NCBI GenBank assembly: GCA_015501605.1
Contig: JADNRZ010000003.1
Location: forward strand, 434,001-498,000
Length of the DNA stretch: 64,000 nt
Direction of reading: 5' to 3'
Origin: Panaeolus papilionaceus
Taxonomy: Eukaryota > Basidiomycota > Agaricomycetes > Agaricales
Part shown: piece by piece, positions 47,147-57,094 of the stretch
How positions within the stretch are numbered: position 1 is the stretch's first letter
Layout of the letters: every line of letters starts with the position of its first letter
The notes under the pieces: generated by a model
Databases searched by the model: none
The model's input: the letters and a program-made list of their open reading frames with translations, nothing else
What the model was told of the DNA's origin: nothing
Program-made: the position numbers and the translations under genes

Positions 47147-47240
47147 TGTTTTCAATTCCTGTTAAATAGTTGGCTCTAGTCTTGAATCCTTTTTTCTACA
47201 AACCACCATCTTTCTTTCTCCATCTCTTTGAGTTGCAGCC

Positions 47241-48594
47241 ATGAGTCGTCACACGACGCGCTCGCAATCAACCCGCCTTTTCTCTTCTCTATCAGTCCTC
47301 TTCGTAGCTTTCCTCGCCCTCGTATCTTTCACGCCCCAGGCGACTGCAGAGGAAGCTCACCCAGAGTATGGAACAGTAATTGGTATTGGTATGTACAACC
47401 TTATATTACACTCTTTTAGGTGTCTGAATGCTTACGCTCTATCTCAATAGATTTGGGAACAACGTATGCATATTTTTATTCGCGTTTTTAGGAAATTTCA
47501 GGAACTAACACGTATGCGCTGGCAGCTACTCATGTGTGGGTGTTCAACGTGGTGGTGTCGTTGAAATTATCGCCAACGACCAGGGTCACCGTATTACTCC
47601 TTCATGGGTCTCCTTCACCGATGACGAACGACTGTGAGTACCCTGCTGCTTCTATACTTTGAATTTCGAAGCTCATTCCCCATTTTAGTGTCGGTGACTC
47701 GGCCAAGAACGCTTTCCACACCAACCCCACCAACACTGTCTTTGACGCCAAACGTCTCATCGGTCGTAAGATGGACGATCCCGATATCATCCGTGATATG
47801 AGGCACTGGCCTTTCAAGGTTTCTGAGAAGAACGGCAAACCCGCCATTACCGTTCAACACAAGGGCGATGACCGTCACTTCGTATGTATCTCTTTTGGGC
47901 ATTTTTCAATTTTTATTTTTAACACATCCTATTTTAGACCCCTGAGGAAATTTCTGCCATGGTTCTTACTAAAATGAAGGAGACTGCTGAGGCCTATCTC
48001 GGCCACAAGGTCACCCACGCTGTTGTCACCGTCCCCGCCTACTTCAACGACGCTCAACGTCAGGCCACCAAGGATGCCGGAACTATCGCCGGTCTCCAGG
48101 TCCTCCGTATAATCAACGAACCTACCGCCGCTGCCATCGCCTACGGTCTCAACAAGAAGGGTGGTGAATCCCAGATTATCGTCTACGATCTCGGAGGAGG
48201 AACCTTCGATGTTTCTCTCCTCTCCATTGACGACGGTGTCTTCGAAGTTTTGGCTACCGCTGGTGATACCCATCTTGGTGGTGAAGATTTCGATCAACGT
48301 GTTATGGACTACCTCATCAAATCTTACAAGAAGAAGACTGGCACTGACGTTACCAAGAACCTCAAGGCCCTCGGTAAACTCAAGCGTGAAGTCGAGAAGG
48401 CCAAGCGTACTCTTTCCAGCCAACAGTCTACCCGCATCGAAATCGAGTCCTTTGAAGATGGTAACGACTTCTCCGAGACTCTCACCCGCGCCAAGTTCGA
48501 GGAAATCAACATGGACCTCTTCAGGAAGACCATGAAGCCCGTCGAGCAGGTTCTTAAGGACGCCAACGTCAAGAAGGAGGATGTCGATGAGGTC

Positions 48595-48627
<33 letters not shown>

Positions 48628-49551
48628 GTTCAGCAACTCCTCAAGGAGTTCTTCGGTGGCAAGGAGCCCTCCAAGGGAATCAACCCCGATGAGGCTGTCG
48701 CTTACGGTGCGGCTGTCCAGGGAGGTATCCTCTCCGGAGCTGAGGGAACCGCTGATGTTGTCCTTGTCGATGTCTGCCCCCTTACCCTTGGTATCGAGAC
48801 CACCGGTGGAGTCTTCACCAAGCTCATTCCTCGCAACACTGTCATCCCCACTCGCAAGTCTCAGATCTTCTCCACCGCCGCCGACAACCAGCCCACCGTC
48901 CTCATCCAGGTCTTCGAGGGTGAACGTTCCCTTACCAAGGACAACAACCACCTCGGCAAGTTCGAGCTCAACGGTATTCCTCCTGCACCTCGTGGTGTTC
49001 CTCAAATCGAGGTCACCTTCGAGATTGATGCCAACGGTATCATGAAGGTCTCCGCCGCCGATAAGGGAACGTGAGTAATTTTCTAGTTCTATGATTTGAA
49101 TCATTTGCTGATTATTCCTTATAGTGGCAAGTCTGAGTCTATCACCATCACCAACGAGAAGGGACGTCTCTCTCAAGAGGAGATTGACCGCATGGTCGCC
49201 GACGCCGAGAAGTTCGCCGCTGAGGATGAGGCCCAGCGCAAGCGTATCGAGTCCCTCAACTCCCTCTCCTCCTTCGTCTACGGTCTTAAGACCCAACTCG
49301 GTGATCAGGAGGGTCTCGGTGGCAAGATCTCCGATGACGACAAGAAGACCATTCTCGCCGCCGTCAAGGAGGCCACTGAATGGATCGACGAGAACGGCTC
49401 CTCTGCCTCTGTTGAGGATCTCGAGGAGAAGCTCGCTGATATCCAGGGCATCGTCAACCCCATCACCTCCAAACTCTACTCAGGTGGATCCTCTGGACCA
49501 TCTGATGATGATGACGACGAGGATGTTGGCCGCAACCACGATGAGCTTTAA
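47241..49551 (+). CDS. KAR2: BiP/Kar2, ER-lumenal Hsp70 chaperone
   Basis: Exons 47241-47388, a 13-nt micro-exon 47451-47463, 47526 to about 47633, then about 47689-47883, 47938-49071 and 49126-49551. The N-terminus has a signal sequence ([20 protein letters not shown]). The ATPase domain shows [62 protein letters not shown] and [17 protein letters not shown]. The peptide-binding domain has [20 protein letters not shown] and [21 protein letters not shown] helical lid and an acidic linker lead to the C-terminal HDEL retention signal. It binds unfolded clients in the ER using ATP, assists translocation and ER-associated degradation, and senses ER stress. The gene has the strong codon preference of a highly expressed protein. 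Identification is secure; the exact ends of exons 3 and 4 are approximate. Confidence 0.97.
47451..47463 (+). other. 13-nt coding micro-exon in BiP
   Basis: Sequence ATTTGGGAACAAC between AATAG acceptor and GTATGC donor. It codes D-L-G-T and the first two bases of the next Thr codon, the phosphate-binding loop of the Hsp70 ATPase. Required to link VIGI to YSCVGV. Confidence 0.85.
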
Positions 49552-50680
49552 TTATTTAATTATTCCCACATTATTTGTTTATTGGTATTGGGAAAGGGTA
49601 GTGAGGCTGATGAAGAGAATGTTTGCAACCGTGCATACACAACACAAACGCGGGAGGGTCTATTGGGAGCTTTGGGATATGGGATCAAAAGTCTTTGTTC
49701 CAACAAAATGTCGCGTATCTTTACTTTGGATACAGTATTGCATAGTTTTCCCGTACCTACCTTCTTGTAGCTATATACTAGAGTAGTTGTAGCTATTTTT
49801 TGGAGGGCATAATTAATAACTTTCTTAAACTCCATTTTCTTTGTGATGAATTTGAACTGTTGGTTTGTGTGGTGAGCAAGAATGTTAGAATGGTGCAGCA
49901 GCGAACATATTATGATAGCCACGTCCACGAAGTTGTTCCTATTTCGGAAGTAATTTCCATATCGAGCGCTGGACCCCTGGTCACTGATTTCAGCCAGAAC
50001 ACCCACTGTATGGAACGCCTAAACAAGGGTCCTTAGAACGTATTCGGCCATACGCTTGAGGATAGATATCTCAATAGTAAATACTTGTTTTTCAATGAGA
50101 ATTGATACACTTTTACGATTACTTTTTTTCGAATGTGAATGACTGCCCCGATCACGGTTTCCCTATGATCTCTGAAAGCTCGACGACGTCAATTCTGTGC
50201 GTCATTTTTATTATCGATGAACTCATTCCCCCTCTACGTGTCCATTCTTTGCTCCCGATTTGAGCACCCCGTATGTCGCAATAGTTTATACCCCCACTTC
50301 GAATATTCACAGACCCTGTGTGTTTCAAGTGCGCAGCGCGGGGTCAGCATTTATTCTCATTGTACTCCTCTATCGCTCCTCTATTACTCTCAGAAAACTC
50401 CTCTTTGACAGTCGGGGTTGGCAAGGGGTGGGATTGGGGTCTACCTTCGCCTCCCTTATTCTCTATGCGATTTCGCCAAGAATCGCATCTTACTCGGTTC
50501 AAGGTGAACTGCTTATCACGATTTCCACATGTCGCCTGTCTGTTAAATTTGGCTCCCGAAATATGAAAATTTAGGGGACTGGAGCTGCTCCAGCGTATGT
50601 CGTCGTTCTGGATGGAGTGTAGACGTCGAGGATGAAGTCAGAAGGGAAATAAAGGGTTGCTAGAGGTGGTTTCGAGAGGT
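49552..50680. other. Intergenic region between BiP and aegerolysin
   Basis: BiP 3' untranslated sequence followed by about 700 bases with no recognisable gene. The distal part should include upstream regulatory sequence of the aegerolysin gene. Confidence 0.5.
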
Positions 50681-50687
50681 ATAAAAG
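50681..50687 (+). promoter_or_regulatory. TATA box of the aegerolysin gene
   Basis: TATAAAA within GAGGTATAAAAGGCC. An apparent 5' untranslated intron follows (CAAC|GTGAGT at about 50770 to TTACAG at about 50825), placing the transcript start near 50710. Confidence 0.65.
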
Positions 50688-50859
50688 GCCTTCGAACGAG
50701 GTGGAAATAGATCATCAAACACAGCTACTCAGCTCAGCTTCAATACTCGAACAACAACTTTTCAACGTGAGTTTCATTCTCCTTTCTATCGCCTTCGAAG
50801 CCAAAAGTTTACCATGCCGTTACAGAACCACTTTCAAACCACTAACCAACTACATCATC

Positions 50860-51267
50860 ATGGGTGAAGGCGATTGGGTTCACTTGGCCATCAACAACAA
50901 ATCCAGGTCTCGCACCTTCAAGATCGGGTACCTCGACGCCAAATACGGAAAATTCTACGAGGGCAGCGCAAGCCACGAAGTCCAACCCGCCGCATACGTC
51001 AACCGCACAATCGCGCCCAAGGACACGCTCGATATCTCCTCCTGCGGCCGCTCCGACAGCCCCACTGGCACCGAGGGCAATGTCACCATCGTCGATGCGG
51101 AGACGAACGCGGAGGTTGCGAATGTCTACTGGGACTGCCCCTACAGCGGCTCGAACAAGTTCTACAAGACCCGCGAGAATACGGATGATTATATTGTGTC
51201 GCTGGGTAATTTTAGCACTTCGGGACCTTTGAAGAAGGTTACGATTGATGTTGCTTATGTTGCTTAA
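50860..51267 (+). CDS. Aegerolysin family protein
   Basis: A single coding exon of 135 residues; the ATG at 50860 opens the mature-like sequence MGEGDWVHLAINNKSRSRTF. The family core is visible: NRTIAPKDTLDISSCGRSDS, PTGTEGNVTIVD and VYWDCPYSGSNKF, with two Cys (in SSCGRSD and WDCPY). Length and lack of a signal peptide match aegerolysins, small beta-sandwich proteins that bind sphingolipid/sterol or ceramide phosphoethanolamine membranes. In several mushrooms they act with a MACPF-domain partner to make pores and are associated with fruiting or with defence against insects. No MACPF gene is present in this window, so this copy may act alone, or with a partner encoded elsewhere. The TATA box and 5'-untranslated intron suggest strong, regulated expression. 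Confidence 0.88.
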   Translation: MGEGDWVHLAINNKSRSRTFKIGYLDAKYGKFYEGSASHEVQPAAYVNRTIAPKDTLDISSCGRSDSPTGTEGNVTIVDAETNAEVANVYWDCPYSGSNKFYKTRENTDDYIVSLGNFSTSGPLKKVTIDVAYVA

Positions 51268-51592
51268 ATGGTGCGCGAGTTTTTTTATCGATGGGTGTTC
51301 ATTCGAGGATGCTGATGTGATCTTTTTTTTATATATCGTGCAGCACCATTACCGTGACAAAGGGTCTTAACAGCGGAAACTTGCAAGCGCGATTTGTCAA
51401 GAGGCGCTGGCGCTGATGTGACCCTCGGACTCGTAACAATACAACTTTGTACAAATTGGACTATTGAAATACATTTGTGTAATCTGTTTACTATCTTTGA
51501 GGTGGATAATTCTGTAAGAGGTGGTCGTCGAGCAAAGACCCAAAATCGAATCATTCGTCAAAATCGTCTGGCTGACTGAAGGTGCCAGTGAG
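51268..51592. other. Short 3' intergenic region
   Basis: Between the convergent aegerolysin and first F-box copy. T-rich run at 51324-51338. No gene. Confidence 0.5.
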
Positions 51593-53583
51593 TCACCTTC
51601 CACCGTCATCACTGCCATTCCAAACCCATTCGTCGTCAGTCTCCCAATCGCCAGTAGGCTCACTATCGCACTCGGAATCATCCCTCTCGTGTATTTTACC
51701 ATCCCACTCGACGTCCTCGACAAACTTCTTTATCTCCTCCACGTCTTCTGCGAAAAAGTTGATGCAGTCGCGGAACCGGATTCGTTTGATGGGCAAGCCG
51801 AGCACGTCTCTTCGCAAACTCAGAAACGCGAGGATTTCACACAGATTCACGGTGTCTTCGTTGATCGAGGTATCTTCGTAGATTCCAAAGTCTACATGCT
51901 CGAATGCGAGGGAGTCGAGGGAATGGAAGTGTGTCATTGACATGACTCGACCGTCTGATGCTATTCCAGGAACCTCTTGAAACTGTAACGACGAAGGCTG
52001 GCCATCTGAATCCCGTCCTATATAATTGCCGCCCTCGATATCGCCATAGAGGGTATTCAAGTAATCAAAGAACTGGACGGCTGATCGGCCTTGCATCGAG
52101 ATGACTCGAAGAGCTGGAAAGTTGCTTATTGTCCTGAAGAAATCTGTTGTTGACTCTTGATCTAGAGCAATCGACTGGAGGTTTGATAGAGGTAGAAGGG
52201 AAAGCAGATGTCGTTTTGCGACCTCCACATCCGGATCTTGATCAAAGCGAACCGCGATAGTGATGTATGCCGCTGGAGGGGGTATTTGCTTGTCGCTGGG
52301 GTATGCTGAATTATTGCCAAGGGTGGGATGGGGTATTTGCTGAAGTCAACTTCTTCGAACCATGCCTTGAATACAAGGTGTGTTGCACGAGTATCGGCGT
52401 GAGTCTGAGGAACGAAGTGAGTGCTAATTTCAACAGTGCGAACGCTACGCTCTGATCTTGTGGAGTCTGCGCATGGGGTTTCAATAAGGGAGTTCGACAG
52501 AAACCTGGACTCCAAACAATCTGACAGGTCTGGAACAACGACGTCTCCGATTTCATCTGCATTATACCAGCCCGTAGACTCGTTTACCGCATCTGAGCCT
52601 TCGGCGTCGAGATGAAGTCGAATGCGGGTCGAGGCAGGATACGCGATGTGCCAAAGGATGTCAACGCAGTCGTCCAACAATGATATACGTAGTGTGAGGT
52701 TTCGAAGGTGAGTCATAGCGACGATGCGTGATTCTTCAACCAATTCTGGGTCCTCAACATGCGACTCGTCGCTCGATACCCATTGCATGTATAATTTTTC
52801 GAGTAGTGGCATGCGCTCGAGTGCAGCCAAGAACTCGGAAAGCGTGCCCATAGAATGGTTCTCCGAGTCGGTTTCCAATCGTAAAGACGTAAGGTTCGAG
52901 AAGAGCGTTAGAGTCCATAGGAGTTTGAACCCACGGAGGCTTAAATGCTGCAGATTCGGGAAGTTTTCTCTGATAAATTCTGGTGCGAGAACTGGCTCTT
53001 GGATTGAGTGGCACACGATGTCCATACTCAATCTGTGGAGCACAGGAAATTTCCCTGTATACAGCTTCTGGAGTACGCGTCCAGCCTCTTCCTGAAAATG
53101 TGGCAAATACGGAGGTGCACTCGTAAAGGTTAGGCTATGCAGCCGATGCGAAACTAAGTCCAACGCTTCGTGGATATGTTGGGAGATTGTGCGCTGAGAT
53201 GTGACAGTCGTCGAGGTGATGCGAAAGTGAACAGGGGCGTTTATCGACCTCTCTATCTGGACATCTGCCCATTTCGAAGAGAACGAGCCGATCCGACACC
53301 AAAGATGGTGATCATTGAGTGCGATGTTGCGCCAGTACTGACAGACATGGGTGACGCCGTCGACCCAAGGCGGCTCACGATATGCAGGCTCTTGAGAGTG
53401 CCAGGAATCAATGACGATTTGAAAGAAGATCCTACACCAAAGTTCTGGAGCTAGGCGTAAAGCTGCTGTGTTTTCTTAGTATCCCAGTGAACGAAATGAA
53501 GCGCAAGGAAAGAGAAAGTGCAGCAGATCAATATCAGTGGCTAATGTCCAAACAGCAAGAGGCTCACCAGGCAACGTCGACAT
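51593..53583 (-). pseudogene. F-box/LRR-like protein, tandem copy 1, frameshifted
   Basis: Minus strand. Exon 1 is 16 nt (53583-53568, M-S-T-L-P plus one base), then an intron ending CACAG, and exon 2 from 53465. The F-box reads LRLAPELWCRIFFQIVIDSW, followed by WVDGVTHVCQYWRNIALND and SFSSKWADVQIERS. The leucine-rich-like body is open to about 52334. There one base is missing compared with copies 2 and 3 (forward GGATGGGGTATTT against GGGTGGGGGTATTT and GGATGGGGATATTT), which shifts the frame after VDFSKYP. The remainder (52228-51593) continues in another frame to the same C-terminus, including RDCINFFAEDVEE and an acidic end. Either a recent pseudogene or a homopolymer sequencing error. Intact, it would be an SCF substrate receptor. 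A TAA at 53478-53476 lies in the predicted intron. Confidence 0.7.
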
Positions 53584-54146
53584 CATGAGCGCCGCTCGGT
53601 GTTATGATCAATGACCTGACATAAATAACTCAAAGACGAAATCGTGGTGGTATTATGAAGTCAAGGTGTGAGTTTCCGGGGTATGGAAGTTGATTTTACT
53701 GCGTGCAACTCATCAAACCATCGCGACCGCAACACGATTCCATAATATTGTTCCATTGGGATGCTGAAATAGGCTAAGAAATCTGTAGACCAGACCACAT
53801 TGTCTTGAATCTCGATAACGCATCACTATCGAACCCCAGACCCCACCATCTTTCCTATCTTGACATAACACAAAACCTTGAGATTGCCCCTTATATCCGC
53901 AAGTCCTTCCGAAAAATCAATGCAACAACTGAATCCGAGATATACCTTGTCGCAATCCTGTTGCAGGCGCGCGCCAGCGATGAACAGACGCTGGACTATC
54001 GTAATACATTTATATGACCCGTTGATTATTTGTGGTGTGACTACATTTTATCAGGAGGTGGTAAGCAAGCAGTGATCCGGAGGGTCAACTTGAAACTGCA
54101 CTGACATGGGTGACTAGTCTGTCCCTGCCTCTGCCTCGTCCAAATT
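53584..54146. other. Duplicated flanking segment (promoter of copy 1 and 3' flank of copy 2)
   Basis: Contains sequence also found upstream of the other copies (for example ATCTTTCCTATCTTGAC and CAAGTCCTTCCGAAAAATC near 53850-53920, repeated near 56848-56920). No independent gene. Confidence 0.55.
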
Positions 54147-56203
54147 CTACTCGCCACGCTCATCAGAGGAGAATGATTCACCATCATCCGAGTGGTCTTG
54201 TGCGCTATAATCAAAGTCAATGTGACCATCCCAGCCCCATTCATCATCCGTCTCCCAGTCATCAGGAGGTTCACTTTCGCCATCGGAATCCGCCCTCGTG
54301 TGTATTTTTCTATCCCACTCTACATCCTGAACAAGCTTCTCGGTCTCCTCTACCTCTTCCGCAAACAAGTTGATGCAGTTGCGGAAACGGATCCGTTGGA
54401 CGGGCAAGCCGAGAACATCTCTTCGTAAACGCAGGAATGCGAGTAGTTCAGATTGTTTTACGGTCTGTCCATTGAACCATGGATCTTGGTATGATCCAAA
54501 GTCTGTGTGCTCGAAGCCGATGGAATCAAGGGAAGGGAAGCGTGTTGTGGGATTATCCGATGCCATTCCAACAACCTTCAATGTACCTCGTGACTCGGAA
54601 GGATGGCCATTTGAATCCTGTCCCGTGTAATTACCAGCCTCGTCGGTATCACCATAGAGCATTTTCAAGTACAGGAAGAACTGGACGGCAGAACGGCCAT
54701 GCATCGAGATGACTCGAAGATCTGGGAAGTTGCTTATCGTTCTGAAGAAACTTGGTGTCGACTCTTGATCTAGAGCAATCGACTGAAGTTTTGATAGAGG
54801 TAGAAGGGAAAGTAGATGTTGTTTTGCGATATCCACATCGAGATCTTGTTCAGAACCAACCCTGATGGTGATGTATGCCGCTGGTGGAGGAATTTTCTGG
54901 TTGCAGCGGTATGTCGAATTATTGCTGATGCTGGGGTGGGGGTATTTGCTGAAGTCAACTTCTTCGAACCATGCCTTGAACACAAGAGTCGTTGCTAGAG
55001 TATCAGCATAGTGAGTGCTGATTTCAACAGTGCGAGCACTACGCTCCAGTCCTATAGTTTCTGCGGAATCTGCAACTGAGCTTTGAATAAGGGAGTTGGT
55101 CAGAAAGTTTGACTCCAAACACGATGATATAACTTGAACTGTGATATCTCTGATTTCATCCTCGTTGTACCAGCCTGTGAGCTTGTTTGCCGCCCCGAAG
55201 CCCCCGCCGTTGAAATGGAGCCTGATGCGGGTTGAAGCGGGATACATGATGTGCGAAAGGATCACAGTACATGCGTCCATGCATGCAATATGTAGTGTGA
55301 GGCTTTGAAGGTGAGTCATTGCGACGATGCGGAATTCATCAATAATTATTGCGTCCTGAAATTGCCTATGACCAGATACCCATTGGAGGTGTAGTTTTTC
55401 GAGTAATGGCATGCGCTCAAGTGCGGCCAAGAACTCCTCAACCGTGCTCATCGAATAGTACGCCGTTTCGGTCTCCAATCGTAGCGATGTGAGACCGGAA
55501 AATAGCGTTGAAGTCCATAGAAATTTGAAACCACGGAGGTTCAGGTGTTGCAAATTAGGGAACCTTTCTCTGATGAACTCTGGAGTGAGATTCGGGGCTC
55601 GGATTGAGTGGCACACGATGTCCACACTCAATGTGGACAGAATTGGAAAGTTCCCTCCATAGAGCTTCTGGAGTATGCAACCAGGTTCTCGGAAGCCAGT
55701 AGGAAAATACGGGTTGGCGGTTGAAAAGGTTAAACTATGCAATCGGTGCGACTGGGAATCCAAGGCTTTTTGAATGCGTCGAATGATTGTGGGCCGCTGA
55801 ATGTCACTCATCGAGGAGATGCGAAAATGAAGAGGTGCGGTTTTGGACCTCTCTAACTGGATATCCGCCCATTTGGAGGAAAACGCACTGATTCTGGACC
55901 AAAGTTGGGGATCATTGAGTGCGATGTTGCGCTAATATTGACAGACATGCGTGACGCGTCTGACCCAAGGTGGCTTACGATGCCCAAGTTCTTTTGAGTC
56001 CCAGGAGTCATTCACAACTTGGCAGAAGATTCTAGACCAAATTTCTGGAGGTAGGCGCAAAGCTGGTGTGGCCTCTTTGTACCCAATGAAATATACGAGG
56101 TGTAGGTTGAAGGGAAAGTGCAACAGATCAATATCAGTGAACACTGTTGAACCATGTTGAGGCGTTCAGCTATGAGCAAGGGCTCACCAAAAAGTGTTGG
56201 CAT
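54147..56203 (-). pseudogene. F-box/LRR-like protein, tandem copy 2, premature stop
   Basis: Minus strand. Exon 1 is 16 nt (56203-56188, M-P-T-L-F) before a GTGAGC donor; the second exon begins near 56073. The F-box LRLPPEIWSRIFCQVVNDSW is intact, but the conserved Trp of the THVCQYW motif has become TAG at 55934-55932. From the Met at 55811 to 54147 the frame is fully open, 554 codons, with the same leucine-rich-like body as copy 3 and the acidic end WETDDEWGWDGHIDFDYSAQ. A truncated protein from 55811 would lack the F-box and could not bind Skp1. It is very close in sequence to copy 3, so the break is recent. A read-through or a sequencing error are the alternatives. Confidence 0.7.
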
Positions 56204-57094
56204 CGTAAGCGCCCCTAGGCTTGCTGATCAATGGCTTGAACACTAGAGTACTATAAATGGTTTCGAGCCGTGGTCGTTATGGTATGCAGTCAAGATGAGA
56301 GTTGTCCAGGATGGGGAAGTTGATTGCCCTGTGTCACTTATCAAATTGTCGCAATGCAGTTCCATCATGGTGCGAAAGAAGGTTGAGAACGTGTAGTATC
56401 TACGTAGATGGCAAGCACGGTTCATTGGGTTTGGAGCACTAAACGTGTTTCAGTGGCGTTCAAATCGTTCAAAAACTACATTTTAATTTCTTTCGTTCTT
56501 ACAAACACATCTTAATTTTATCAAAAAAGCCACAAATCACTGTGCCGGAATATTTGATGAAATCTACCGTCATAATTCATGACCAGACTCGATTTGACGT
56601 TCGGTGATTCAATGAAACGCTACCATAATATGTATTATGAATGGCTTGTAGTCGAGGGCATCGAAGTGTGAGTTTTGCAGGATGAAGAAGTGATTGTGCT
56701 GCCAGTGGGTGCCACTCATCGAATCAAATCGTTGCAACTGCACGGCAGTTCCATTGTTCTATCGCGGTGCTGAAATATGTTAAGAAAGGTATATGACAAT
56801 CACCGCCCGCCCAATGTCTTCATAAAGGATCACTATCGAGCCCCGCCATCTTTCCTATCTTGACAAAAGACGAAACCTTGAGATTGCCCCTTACATCCGC
56901 AAGTCCTTCCGAAAAATCGATGCAACAACTGAATCTGACATAGTCCTGTTGCAGGCGCGCGCGAGCAGTGGACAGACGCTGGACTATTGTAATGCATTTG
57001 TATGACCCGTTGATTATTTGTAGTGTGATTAATTTTGTCAGGAGGTGGTAATCCAACAGAGATCCCAAAGGTCAAACTGCACTGCCATGGATGA
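56204..57094. other. Duplicated flank holding an extra promoter-like copy
   Basis: Two successive stretches (about 56260-56410 and 56640-56780) each resemble the promoter of the F-box copies (shared GGGGAAGTTGATT-type and CAGTTCCAT blocks), although only one gene lies beside them. The block ATCTTTCCTATCTTGAC...CAAGTCCTTCCGAAAAATC recurs at 56848-56920. This suggests a lost gene unit between copies 2 and 3. Confidence 0.5.

Noticed and set aside
47929..49296. 455-codon open frame antisense to BiP
   Set aside because: Long antisense frames are a known by-product of Hsp70 codon usage; the predicted protein is low in complexity, has no domain and overlaps a certain gene.
53476..53478. In-frame TAA upstream of the F-box in copy 1
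   Set aside because: It lies within a predicted intron (GTGAGC donor at 53567, CACAG acceptor before 53465), in a branch-point-like CTAAG context, and all three copies share the 16-nt first exon.
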